DNA of 39,910 nt from an uncultured Dorea sp. (GTDB lineage: Bacteria; Bacillota; Clostridia; Lachnospirales; Lachnospiraceae), in NCBI GenBank assembly GCA_910577685.1, contig CAJTOH010000034.1:450-40359 (forward strand), in the 5' to 3' direction. Positions 1 through 7,958 of the stretch are shown here, piece by piece. A program made the translations under genes and the position numbers. Position 1 is the first letter of the stretch; the number at the start of each line of letters is the position of its first letter. A model generated the notes under the pieces. The model was given only the letters and a program-made list of their open reading frames with translations. It ran no database searches and was not told the origin of the DNA.

Positions 1-1
1 G

Positions 2-163
2 TCGCCGCTATACAGCCCCGCCACTCACCTCCACGTGTTCTGTAGTGTGTCAGTCTTATTAAGAAGATAATACCAGAAGGAAAATAAAATAGAAAGCGAA
101 AGTGGCTAAACGGGTTTCATAACCCCATCGGTGCCTTTCGCAGAAAGGCGGATTATAATTATG
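2..163 (+). repeat. Dispersed ~162-bp repeat, copy 1 (leader of the sugar-binding protein gene)
   Basis: This stretch matches 9906-10066 on the opposite strand with roughly 80 percent identity by eye. It runs up to and through the ribosome binding site of the following gene. In copy 2 the repeat reads as one open frame ending in PFAERRII; in copy 1 that frame carries several stops, so copy 1 is a degraded or non-coding version. The last part contains a perfect hairpin (CCTTTC, loop GCA, GAAAGG at 134-148) whose right arm overlaps the Shine-Dalgarno AAAGGCGG (144-151). The window begins inside this repeat, so its true left end is unknown. Confidence 0.8.
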
Positions 164-1468
164 AAAAAGAGATTTATCAGTATGTTCCTTGCCGCGTCTA
201 TGGCTGCGTCTATGGCAGTCGGCTGCGGCGGTAAAGAGGAATCCGGCGGTACGCAGTCTAATACGGGCGGTACGGAGAGTACGGACGGGGAAGACAAGGA
301 AGGAAACGGCGGGGGAAGTATTACCTTTATGGCTCCGGACTGGGCGATCCCGGCGGACGAGCAGCTTCAGGCGTTTACCGACGAGACAGGGATTGAAGTC
401 GTTGTAAATGAGGTTGGTTGGGATGATATCCGTGACAAGCTGGTTACGGCGGCAGCAGGCGGTCAGGCTGTGGCGGATGTAGTGGAAGTGGACTGGTCAT
501 GGGTCGGTGAATTCTATGCGGCCGACTGGTTGGAGCCTCTTGAGGTGGCGGATGATGTGAAGAACGATATGCCTACATTGGAGACGTTTACCAAGGACGG
601 GAAAGTGCTTGCGGTTCCCTATGCTAATGATTACCGGCTGTCTTACTATAATACAAAGCAGTATGAGGATGCGGGCATCAGTGGGGAGCCTCAGACGTGG
701 GAAGAGGTGTACCAGAACTGTAAGACGCTGAAAGAGAAGGGAGTCTGCGACTATCCCTTTGCGCTGCCGCTGAATGCGGAGGAGAAGACGTCTACGTATC
801 TGATGTGGCTTGCTTATACGATGAACGGCGTTGTGTTTAATGATGACGGGACTTTGAATAAAGATTCCGTGCTCGCAGCTATGAAATATGAAGAGAATCT
901 GATTAAGGATGAGCTGGTTGATCCTGCGGATAAGACTTCTTCCGGTATGGATGCTTATAAGAGGATTTTGTCCGGTTCTGCAAATTTCCTGACCGGGCCG
1001 ACTTCCTTTGTATCGAAGAGTACCAATGAGGAGGATTGCAGTGTGATTGGCGAGATTACGCCGATTCTGGTTCCCGGCAAGGATGCGAAGGCGACGGTTA
1101 CCATGGCGCTGCCGGAGGCTCTTGGCGTTACGAAGTTCTCTGAGAATAAAGAGGATGCGAAGAAATTCATTGAGTGGTATACTTCTGCCGAGATGCAGGA
1201 GAAGCTGAATGAGACGAATACGGCGATTCCGACCCGGAATTCTGTGCTGAAGAAGCTGATTGACGACGGTAAGATTCAGAATTCGGGCGCTATGATGGAA
1301 GAGGCTGAGCTGATTGCTTCTCCGTTCCCGGATGGAATCCCGGCTTACTATGCCGAGATGAGTAATGCAATGTACAATGCTATCAATAAGATGGCGCTGG
1401 GAGAGATGTCCGCGGACGAGGCTTACGCAGAGATGGAGGCGAAGGTTGCCGAGCTTGCGGCAGAATAA
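161..1468 (+). CDS. Sugar ABC transporter substrate-binding lipoprotein
   Basis: This is a family 1 extracellular solute-binding protein of 435 residues, anchored to the outer face of the membrane, that would capture a sugar or oligosaccharide for the two permeases that follow. A lipoprotein signal peptide is visible: a basic start, a hydrophobic stretch and the lipobox AVGC with the modified cysteine at residue 22. A Gly/Ser/Thr/Asp-rich linker follows (about 25-52), then the binding domain. The frame stays open upstream to a GTG at 131, but the ATG at 161 is chosen because it starts a proper signal peptide and sits 9 bases after AAAGGCGG. No ATP-binding subunit is encoded nearby, so a shared MsmX-type ATPase probably energises it. 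The substrate cannot be read from sequence. Confidence 0.9.
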   Translation: MKKRFISMFLAASMAASMAVGCGGKEESGGTQSNTGGTESTDGEDKEGNGGGSITFMAPDWAIPADEQLQAFTDETGIEVVVNEVGWDDIRDKLVTAAAGGQAVADVVEVDWSWVGEFYAADWLEPLEVADDVKNDMPTLETFTKDGKVLAVPYANDYRLSYYNTKQYEDAGISGEPQTWEEVYQNCKTLKEKGVCDYPFALPLNAEEKTSTYLMWLAYTMNGVVFNDDGTLNKDSVLAAMKYEENLIKDELVDPADKTSSGMDAYKRILSGSANFLTGPTSFVSKSTNEEDCSVIGEITPILVPGKDAKATVTMALPEALGVTKFSENKEDAKKFIEWYTSAEMQEKLNETNTAIPTRNSVLKKLIDDGKIQNSGAMMEEAELIASPFPDGIPAYYAEMSNAMYNAINKMALGEMSADEAYAEMEAKVAELAAE

Positions 1469-1469
1469 T

Positions 1470-2336
1470 ATGAAAAAGAAGATATTACCTTATCTTTTGC
1501 TGTCACCCATGATTTTAATCATGGGTGTATTAGTATTTTATCCGGTGATTGCCACATTTTCCTATAGTTTAAAGAAATGGAAACTGACGGCGCCGAATGA
1601 TATCCGTGGGGTAGGACTGCGTAATTATTTGTCGATTGTGAAATCGGATTCTTTCTGGTATAGTTTCCGGAACACACTGTTTATTCTTGCAGTTGTGGTT
1701 GTTTTGACGACTGTGTTGGGATTTCTTGTGGCGGTGTTCCTGAATATTAATGTGAAATGTTCAGGAGTTCTGTTGGCGGCCGCCATATTGCCGTGGGCGC
1801 TTCCGCCTTATGTAAATGGGATTTTGTGGAAGTTTGTGTTTTCGTCGGGGTATGGATTTTTGAATAAAGTCTGCATTGGGCTGGGGCTTGTAAGCGAGCC
1901 GATTGAATGGCTGAGTTCCAGATGGTCGCTTCTGCTGGTCGTCTCTCTGGTCGTGGCCTGGCGGAGTATACCGTTCATGGCGTTGGTGTGCTTAGCAGGA
2001 AGGCAGTCCATTCCGGAGGGGATCTATGAGGCGGCGCGGATTGACGGCGGGAATGGTCGGAGCATTTTTCGAAGAATTACTCTGCCGCTGATGCTGCCGT
2101 TTCTGGAGATTGGGATTACTTCTACTTCCGTTACTGCGATAAATGTATTTGATGAGATTATTGCGTTGTCGGGGTACAGTGATTTGGGGAAGAATCTGTT
2201 GGTGGAAAGTTATATGACTACATTTTCTTTTTTGGATTTTGGGAAGGGAAGTGCGATTACTTATCTCGTGATGTTGTTTGCGGGAATTTTAGGGGTGTTC
2301 TACCTTAGGAACTTGAACAGGGAGGTGGAATACTGA
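1470..2336 (+). CDS. Sugar ABC transporter permease, MalF/UgpA-like
   Basis: An inner-membrane permease of 288 residues with about six hydrophobic segments, the first at residues 7-30. The EAA loop that docks the ATPase is visible around residues 187-212 (YEAARIDGGNG, then RRITLPLMLP). It starts one base after the stop of the binding protein and its stop overlaps the next start (TGATG), so the three genes are one translationally coupled operon. The open frame extends upstream to 1365 inside the preceding gene, but ATG 1470 gives the normal N-terminus of the family. It forms a heterodimer with the next gene product. Confidence 0.9.
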   Translation: MKKKILPYLLLSPMILIMGVLVFYPVIATFSYSLKKWKLTAPNDIRGVGLRNYLSIVKSDSFWYSFRNTLFILAVVVVLTTVLGFLVAVFLNINVKCSGVLLAAAILPWALPPYVNGILWKFVFSSGYGFLNKVCIGLGLVSEPIEWLSSRWSLLLVVSLVVAWRSIPFMALVCLAGRQSIPEGIYEAARIDGGNGRSIFRRITLPLMLPFLEIGITSTSVTAINVFDEIIALSGYSDLGKNLLVESYMTTFSFLDFGKGSAITYLVMLFAGILGVFYLRNLNREVEY

Positions 2337-3175
2337 TGAAGGTCTGGAAAAGGGTTGGTTATTTATTTGCGTTGGCTTTGTTTCTTGTTCTGACGCTGGG
2401 GCCGTTTTTGTGGACGTTTGTGCTGTCTGTCACGCCGGAATATGCGATGATGGAGAAGAGTACGAGTTTGCTGCCGGAGGTGGTGACATTTGATAATTAC
2501 CGGGAGCTTTTGACTCAGGGGACCAGGAAGGGTTCTGTTCTGATTATGGGAATCAAGAATGCGCTGAAAGCTGTGGGAGTTACGCTGGCGCTTGGGATTC
2601 CGATTGCGATGATGAGCGCGTATGCGCTGAGCCGTATGGAGTTTCGGGGAAGGCGTTTGATTAGGAATATGTTGTTGATTACAATGGTGATTCCTGTTAT
2701 GGCGACGATTATTCCGCTGTTCCGGTTGTTCGTGGCGAGGCAGTGGCTGGATGATGTGTTCTGGCTTGCAATGGTGTATGTCAGTTCTTATCTGCCGATG
2801 GTGACGTGGCTGATGTCCAATTATTTTGCGACGATACCGAAGGAACTGGAGGAAGCGGCGTTGATTGACGGGTGTGGAAGGCTTGCGTCTTTTCTGCGGA
2901 TTATTGTGCCGGCTTCCTATCCGATTATTCTGTCGGCGGCGTTGATTATGTTTTTGAATACGTGGAGCCAGTTTCAGATTCCGTTGATTCTGGCGTCTTC
3001 GATACAGACAAAGCCGGTGGCGATTGTGGTGTCGGAATTCATGACGAAGGACTCCGTGCAGTATGGGCTTACGGCGGCGGCGGGGATGATTGCGGTCGTT
3101 CCGCCTGCGGTTACGGCGTTGGTGTTTCGGAGGTTTTTGATTTCCGGGATGATGGGAGGGGCGGTGAAAGGTTAG
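2336..3175 (+). CDS. Sugar ABC transporter permease, MalG/UgpE-like
   Basis: The second permease subunit (279 residues) of the binding-protein-dependent sugar importer. It shows the MalG-type layout: N-terminal membrane segment, a periplasmic stretch, then five further segments, with the EAA motif LEEAALIDGCG followed by FLRIIVPASYP around residues 178-200. The start codon overlaps the preceding stop by one base. A strong hairpin terminator begins inside the last codons, so the operon ends here. The next genes lie on the other strand and are much more AT-rich. Confidence 0.9.
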   Translation: MKVWKRVGYLFALALFLVLTLGPFLWTFVLSVTPEYAMMEKSTSLLPEVVTFDNYRELLTQGTRKGSVLIMGIKNALKAVGVTLALGIPIAMMSAYALSRMEFRGRRLIRNMLLITMVIPVMATIIPLFRLFVARQWLDDVFWLAMVYVSSYLPMVTWLMSNYFATIPKELEEAALIDGCGRLASFLRIIVPASYPIILSAALIMFLNTWSQFQIPLILASSIQTKPVAIVVSEFMTKDSVQYGLTAAAGMIAVVPPAVTALVFRRFLISGMMGGAVKG

Positions 3176-3199
3176 ATTCTTTCGGGGATCTAACCTTTT
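3166..3199 (+). terminator. Rho-independent terminator of the sugar ABC operon
   Basis: A perfect 11-base inverted repeat (AAAGGTTAGAT and its complement ATCTAACCTTT) with a 10-base loop and ending in T-rich sequence. The stop codon of the last permease gene lies in the left arm. The complementary arm also gives a T-rich exit on the minus strand, so it may stop transcription from the island as well. Confidence 0.85.
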
Positions 3200-3348
3200 C
3201 TATCTCTATCAGAATATTTATTTGGGAGATAGTAGGCTCTTCTTTCCAAACCAATTAAATATTGCGAATCCATTCCTGGTTTTTCAGCTACTCTCTTAAA
3301 GCACTTGTAAAAATAATTTATAGCTGGCTATCCCTTCAAAATTATTCC
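3200..3348. other. AT-rich left border of the accessory island, no gene seen
   Basis: Base composition changes here from the mid-GC chromosome to clearly AT-rich DNA. No credible reading frame, tRNA or integrase site was seen. It separates the converging sugar transporter operon and the nuclease cluster. Confidence 0.5.
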
Positions 3349-3690
3349 CTACATTTTTGCAAACGTAATAATAAATATGTTTTTACAAATCTTAAGTATT
3401 CCTTCTGACGATTTATCTGCCAGCTTTTCGCGAAATAGCTTTACGGTTAAATTATTGTATTCGTATTTAGGGATATTTCCATTATTATCTATAACATTTT
3501 TTACAAAATCAAATAATTGTCTGGAACGAAATAGAGGGTCGTTTAATCGAAATCTTTTTATATGTGCTTCTATAAAACGAAGTTCCCTTTCAGAATATGT
3601 ATGTGATTTTTTTGCAGGTTCAAATTCCATATTTATAACATTATACTGTAAAATTAATAATTCATTTGAATCTATTCCCTGAATGCCCAT
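3349..3690 (-). CDS. C-terminal part of a split HNH-type protein
   Basis: This frame (113 codons) overlaps the end of the upstream HNH frame by 19 bases in a different register. It has no Shine-Dalgarno before its ATG. Its content (a YNVINMEFEP stretch, then a helical region with EAHIKRF and NDP, and a short C-terminal helix) resembles, from memory of the family, the C-terminal half of Septu/retron-associated HNH proteins, which are usually near 220-260 residues. The two frames together would give about 260 residues. I infer that one gene was split by a single-base shift near 3680, although two overlapping coupled genes cannot be excluded. It lies at the end of the DUF262-ATPase-HNH cluster. 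Confidence 0.5.
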   Translation of the reverse strand: MGIQGIDSNELLILQYNVINMEFEPAKKSHTYSERELRFIEAHIKRFRLNDPLFRSRQLFDFVKNVIDNNGNIPKYEYNNLTVKLFREKLADKSSEGILKICKNIFIITFAKM

Positions 3691-4139
3691 AGGCTGTAAT
3701 AAATTTCTGCATCAGCAAGGCTGCTGTACTTTTTTTGTAATTTCCTTAATGCTTTACAAGGAACGGTACATTGTTTACGATAAGTGGTTGAGCATTTACT
3801 AGAGTCCTCATATTGAGTAATATCATTTTTTTGTAGTTTTCTCTTTTTTTCTCCAATACGTTTAAATGTCTGATTACACATCGGGCAAGATAGTCCTATA
3901 TTAGGTACACAGTCAATCAATTTGTCTGAATTGCTTTTTTCAATTGCATGTTCCAAATTAGCATATAGTTTTTCATCTACTCGAACTCGTGTATAACAAT
4001 ACATGCAGTACCCGTCTGTACATTCTTCTAAAATGTCCTTTAATTTATTTTTTTCTATTAAATTTGTGTAACCATATTTTTCCCATTTTTTATAATGCGG
4101 CTGAAATACTGGCATCTCAAGTAACAATAAATCTTCCAT
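3672..4139 (-). CDS. HNH endonuclease domain protein (N-terminal part, probably frameshifted)
   Basis: A 155-residue frame with a recognisable HNH/zinc arrangement: CMYC at about residues 45-48, LEHAIEKSN with the catalytic-type histidine at about residue 63, then an NIGLSCPMCNQ segment around 80-90. This is the metal-finger nuclease fold that accompanies ATPases in PtuB-like effectors. It starts 7 bases after the stop of the ATPase gene, without a good Shine-Dalgarno, so translation probably depends on coupling. The frame stops at 3672, while the expected rest of the protein continues in another frame (3349-3690). Expected substrate is DNA, by family analogy only. Confidence 0.65.
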   Translation of the reverse strand: MEDLLLLEMPVFQPHYKKWEKYGYTNLIEKNKLKDILEECTDGYCMYCYTRVRVDEKLYANLEHAIEKSNSDKLIDCVPNIGLSCPMCNQTFKRIGEKKRKLQKNDITQYEDSSKCSTTYRKQCTVPCKALRKLQKKYSSLADAEIYYSLWAFRE

Positions 4140-4146
4140 TTAGCAT

Positions 4147-5094
4147 TCACCATTCTCTTATTTGACGTACAATTATTTGCTGTGAAGCAGTCAATTTTCC
4201 ACTTTCTATCTGCTCAAGACATTCTTCATCTTTTTCTCCCCATGCGCCATTAATCTTATTATTCAGTAATCGCCTTAATATATTTTCTATCTCTGATTCG
4301 AGAATTCCATGATTTCCGAATACTCGGTTAAAAATGATTTGCACTTCTGAAATAGATGTATAGTCATTACAATCTACGACTTCATAGCTGCCATTATCTA
4401 AAATTATCAGATTACAATCGTTTGAAGATGCCACTAAATCACAAGAGTGTGTTGTCACAATCCATCTTCCCCAAGGAAACACTTTCTTCAAAAATTGCAA
4501 TATTTCAGCAGAATATCTTGGAGACAAATATTCATCCAATTCATCAATTACAATCCACGCATATTGCAACGAATTCGTTTCAATTACCATATCCTGATAA
4601 TACAGCAATTCGAGTAATATGCGCAGTATTGCCTGATAACCGCTTGATAAAAGTCCCCTTCCATTTCCGAAATCTACCTCTCCTATTGGGTCGTAATAAT
4701 TAATTTTAAATCTGTCGTTTGTTAATTCATAAAATAAATCTTGGACTACTTTTTCGTATAATTGATAAATAATTTCTACCCTTTCTGTCAAGGTGCCAAA
4801 ACAATTAAAAGAATCAATTAAATTAAAGTTTACTTCTTGTAATCTTGTATCTAAAATTGTTTTTTTATATACTGGTTTTTTATTTATTTTGGATACCTTT
4901 TTTACATCGAATCCACGATTAACCGCATCAATAAAATATACAGCTCTATCATCCTTTATTTTCTCTATAAATAGTTTTAATAAAAATGTCTTTCCGCTAG
5001 AATTCTCACCTATAACAATGCTGTCTAAATAAGGCAATTCTTCGTTGGTTATTTTATCAATTATATGATTCATCATCTCTAGACCAAATTTCAT
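4147..5094 (-). CDS. AAA/ABC-type ATPase of the DUF262-ATPase-HNH cluster
   Basis: A 315-residue ATPase of the AAA_15/AAA_21 (OLD-like, PtuA-like) type. Visible motifs in order: Walker A GENSSGKT near residues 30-37, a degenerate ABC-type signature (LLSSGYQ), Walker B WIVIDELDEYLSP, and the H-loop VTTHSCDL. It lacks an obvious nuclease (Toprim) domain, so the adjacent HNH protein is the likely effector. The open frame starts at 5115, but the ATG at 5094 follows AAAGGTGG at a 10-base distance and is preferred. Its start overlaps the end of the decayed DUF262 gene, which fits a coupled operon DUF262-ATPase-HNH. Anti-phage defence is the likeliest role, by analogy with Septu; not proven here. 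Confidence 0.75.
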   Translation of the reverse strand: MKFGLEMMNHIIDKITNEELPYLDSIVIGENSSGKTFLLKLFIEKIKDDRAVYFIDAVNRGFDVKKVSKINKKPVYKKTILDTRLQEVNFNLIDSFNCFGTLTERVEIIYQLYEKVVQDLFYELTNDRFKINYYDPIGEVDFGNGRGLLSSGYQAILRILLELLYYQDMVIETNSLQYAWIVIDELDEYLSPRYSAEILQFLKKVFPWGRWIVTTHSCDLVASSNDCNLIILDNGSYEVVDCNDYTSISEVQIIFNRVFGNHGILESEIENILRRLLNNKINGAWGEKDEECLEQIESGKLTASQQIIVRQIREW

Positions 5095-6051
5095 ACACCG
5101 TTTTCCACCTTTCATTCATGCTTTTCATTTTAACTGTTCCCTGCCTCGCATGCGATATATATCTTGGATCATGCAGTATTTTGTTATATATTACAGATGT
5201 AACCGGCTTACGAATACCTAATTTTTCATAAACAATATAAAAACTCTCCAATAAGGCCACCTTTGATGATTGCGTTACATTTACCTTAAATAAATCAAAA
5301 AAGCAATTCAAACTATCTCTGTATTCTTTAATTTGTTTTTCATTAAATTTCATGGACTCTTCTGAAAATTTATCTAACAATTTTGTATAGGAACTATGAT
5401 AGTTTTCGATAAAAAAATTAAAACTTATAGGGTCTTTTTTCTCAAGCCTGACATACTTTTTTTATGCGCATAAACGCAAAAGAGAACCTTTTGCATTTAA
5501 ATTTTCAAAAATTTTTCTTAATATCTTTGTACGCTGTTTTTCGTCATCAATTTTTATTTCTATAATAGTAATTGACGTATAATCTATGCGCCGTTTCATT
5601 TCAAGGGGTAGGGCAGCATAATCTACATTAAACTTTTTTTATCTTCATTTTTTAGTTGAATATGGAGTTCTTCTAATGACAGTTGGTTTGTCAAGGCTTC
5701 TTTAAAAGAACCTTTATCTACCTGAACTTCCGAGAAATCTACAGAATTATTTTTTCTTCTGTCTAAATAATAACCTATATAATAAAAAAATAAACTCAAA
5801 ACACGCTGTTGTCCATCCAAAACTTCCAATTGATTCTCTCTGTTTCTGCAAGTATAAATCGGAGGAATCGGCAAACCACGAATCAAAGATTCAACCAACG
5901 ATGTAACTTGTTCCTTACTCCAACGATATTTTCTCTGGTATTTGGGTATAATATACAAATTTTCGTTTACACCTTCTACCAGTGTACGAAATCCAACATC
6001 GGTTTTATATTGTTGAATACTTATTCCTTTTAAATCTTCCAACATGCTCAA
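5057..6051 (-). pseudogene. DUF262 (GmrSD N-terminal/ParB-like) protein, disrupted
   Basis: The N-terminal part (6051-5623) has the DUF262 signature: IIPKYQRKYRW near residue 35 and the LEVLDGQQR motif near residue 75. The natural frame breaks near 5635-5645 at a run of seven T on the plus strand. In another frame the DUF262 pattern continues (YAALPLEMKRRIDY, FENLNAKGS) until an in-frame TAA at 5462-5464, after which the same frame continues as a helical C-terminal part to 5057. Thus one frameshift and one stop separate three pieces that line up as one protein of about 330 residues. A TTG at 6051 is the probable start because GGGAGG lies 8 bases upstream; ATG 6045 is the alternative. DUF262 proteins are NTP-dependent restriction components; here it heads an ATPase-HNH operon. 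Confidence 0.75.
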
Positions 6052-6358
6052 TTTCGTTTCCTCCCCAGATTCTTTAACTTCTATAATAATTGTTGCAAGG
6101 TCAATAAATTATTTTGCGAATAACGATAGTTTGACAATTTAAGGGGGTTATAGTCATCCTCTTAAATTGCATGGACAGACATTCATTTATTACTCCTGAA
6201 TATACCATAAAGAAATTTATACTTTTTATATAGGCAATGCCATAGATAAGTTAGCTTTACATTCTTAATTATTTAGTATACCCTAAAAAGTAATTCCTCT
6301 CAATATACTTTCTAAACTCTTTTTCGATTTTTCCTGAATAATACGAAAGCGGAAGATG
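6052..6358. other. Intergenic region with spmA-type downstream flank
   Basis: The left half lies upstream of the DUF262 gene and must hold its promoter (AT-rich with TTGACC and TATAGA-like pieces, none well spaced). From about 6272 the sequence matches the region just downstream of the intact spmA (12240 onward), beginning with TTAGTATACCCTAAAAA. No reading frame was accepted. Confidence 0.6.
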
Positions 6359-6375
6359 TTATATCCTCCGCTTTC
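6345..6375 (-). terminator. Terminator of spmA fragment A
   Basis: Inverted repeat GAAAGCGGA / TCCGCTTTC around the stop codon of the fragment, identical in design to the terminator behind the intact spmA at 12313-12343. Confidence 0.7.
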
Positions 6376-6647
6376 CATCCATCATCTTACAATAAATTAC
6401 TGCTACAACCGTACTCACCGCCGTAGCCGCAATCCCCGCCCCTACAATCCCAGCCGGATTCACACTTCCATACTGGCTTCGGTAAGCAATCACATTCACC
6501 GGAATCAACTGTAAGGAGGAAATATTGATAATCAAAAACGTACACATCTCATTACTGGCAATTCCCTTCTTTCTCACCGGTCCCGGAAGTCTTCCCTGCC
6601 TCCTCTCCTCCTCCAGCTTAGAAAGCTCCTCCATCGCCCTAAGCCCC
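6359..6647 (-). pseudogene. spmA: spmA 3' fragment A (truncated spore maturation protein A)
   Basis: Encodes the last ~95 residues of a SpmA protein with no N-terminal part. From its first internal ATG (6634) the 91 codons match the intact SpmA at 83 of 91 positions, while many codons differ silently, so it is a diverged allele and not a fresh copy. An in-frame TGA lies just upstream of the junction, and there is no ribosome binding site of its own. It most likely marks the distal end of an inserted cassette and probably is not translated. Confidence 0.85.
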
Positions 6648-6790
6648 CCCTTGTGTCAAGATAGTGACACGAACTTTTTGAATTTATTGTTTAAGCAAGA
6701 TTTTTTTATTGTTTCCAATCCATTTTTCTATTTATGCTTAGTGTTTTGATTATAACCTTATTTTCCACATAATCCCAGATATTTTCAACA

Positions 6791-7957
6791 TTATTCTTCA
6801 ATCATTTTCAATATTCCCTCTCCAAAAATCTCTCTTACAAGATCTCTTTTAAATTTATTTAGAGGTTCCTCTAAAATTTTCTCCTTAGTACTAATTTTTC
6901 CTATAATAAATTTATATAGTTCTTGTTCTGAAAAAAATCCCATTTTTGCCAATTCCCTTATTCGTTTAGTTGGATATTTAAGCCTTTTTCTTAATAAATC
7001 TTTGGCATAACTTCTGTGAAATTCATACAATTCTTCTATATTAAAAATTTCTTTATATGTATCAATGTCCTTGTCTTCTTCTTTTTCACAAAATTGTATT
7101 TTGCTGTGTGGAAAAAACTTGAATTCTGCTGCATCATCTATTGATATTTCATAAGGCGTTCTATCTTCAAAACTAAATTCCTTCATTCCTTTTAATGACG
7201 AATTGCAGGATTTACAACTTGGAATCAGATTATAAATCGACATAGAGAAATAGGGATATTTACTTTTAGGGTAAAAGTGATCTAAATCTGCCCTGACTCT
7301 CCCCGTCCTCGAATACACTGGAGTTATATATTGCCTATTGCAATAGGGACAAGTTCTTATTTTTCTGTGAAATTGCATAATATATGGATTCCACTCCGCA
7401 AGTTTATCAATCAGTATATCTTTATCTACAATATGTACTACTAATGTTTCCCCAATAATATTAACCAGTACTTTTTTGTTTATATCACCATTTAGATTTT
7501 TTATTTTTGTTTGAATCTCATCAGCTAATTCTACATTGCATTTTTCTAGTTCAGTATATAATTCCTTTAATATTTTTTTATCATCATATCTTCCATTTCG
7601 GCATACTTTTGATTTTTTCTTTGCATATTCTAATAAATAACAACCAATATCAGCACTACTAAAATTGTCATAACCAAATGCCTTCTCAACTGCTTCTTTA
7701 AACTTTTCATCTTTCTCAAAAATATCCGCATAATTTTTTCCTATAATTTTTTGTATCTTCCTCAACTGATATGGCTTTCCTATCGCTAGTTGCTTTTTAT
7801 AATACAAACAAAGTGATAAGAATTTCCATTGTTTTCTTGAAGTGGGTGCACCTTTTTTATATTTTTCTTTCATCTGATTTAAATTATCTACCACATTTTC
7901 ATAAAAATATTTCTTATGACAAATTAACTCATCTCTTGAAATTGTAATCTTTTGCAT
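6791..7957 (-). CDS. HNH endonuclease, partner of the large ATPase
   Basis: A 388-residue protein. Residues 1-195 are helical, rich in Lys/Glu and unrecognised. The HNH domain follows: CPYCN at 203-207, DLDHFYPKSKYP with the general-base histidine at 227, the NLIPSC segment with Asn 243, and the second metal pair C248/C251 with N252. A C-terminal ~130-residue tail follows. It is probably a metal-dependent DNase acting with the ATPase encoded upstream. The ATG at 7957 is chosen: it sits one base after the ATPase stop and is preceded by AAAGGAAA; the open frame up to 8014 lies inside the ATPase gene. The architecture resembles Septu PtuA-PtuB, but the protein is much longer than usual PtuB. Confidence 0.8.
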   Translation of the reverse strand: MQKITISRDELICHKKYFYENVVDNLNQMKEKYKKGAPTSRKQWKFLSLCLYYKKQLAIGKPYQLRKIQKIIGKNYADIFEKDEKFKEAVEKAFGYDNFSSADIGCYLLEYAKKKSKVCRNGRYDDKKILKELYTELEKCNVELADEIQTKIKNLNGDINKKVLVNIIGETLVVHIVDKDILIDKLAEWNPYIMQFHRKIRTCPYCNRQYITPVYSRTGRVRADLDHFYPKSKYPYFSMSIYNLIPSCKSCNSSLKGMKEFSFEDRTPYEISIDDAAEFKFFPHSKIQFCEKEEDKDIDTYKEIFNIEELYEFHRSYAKDLLRKRLKYPTKRIRELAKMGFFSEQELYKFIIGKISTKEKILEEPLNKFKRDLVREIFGEGILKMIEE

Positions 7958-7958
7958 C

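Larger units (their letters stand above)
6272..6647 (-). repeat. Direct repeat of spmA 3' end and its downstream flank, copy A
   Basis: About 376 bases that align collinearly with 12240-12615: 85 bases of downstream flank, the terminator and the last ~97 codons of spmA. Identity by eye is about 85 percent in the coding part. The homology ends at a run of seven C (6644-6650), directly followed by TTGTGTCAAG. Confidence 0.85.

Noticed and set aside
131..160. GTG start at 131 for the sugar-binding protein
   Set aside because: It would place a charged stretch derived from the repeat before the signal peptide; ATG 161 has the ribosome binding site and a normal lipoprotein signal.
3377..3682. Plus-strand frame opposite the HNH C-terminal frame
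   Set aside because: Antisense shadow without ribosome binding site; the minus-strand frame fits the cluster.
6651..6790. Possible insertion sequence starting at TTGTGTCAAG
   Set aside because: No transposase frame or matching inverted end was found nearby, so only the junction motif is reported.
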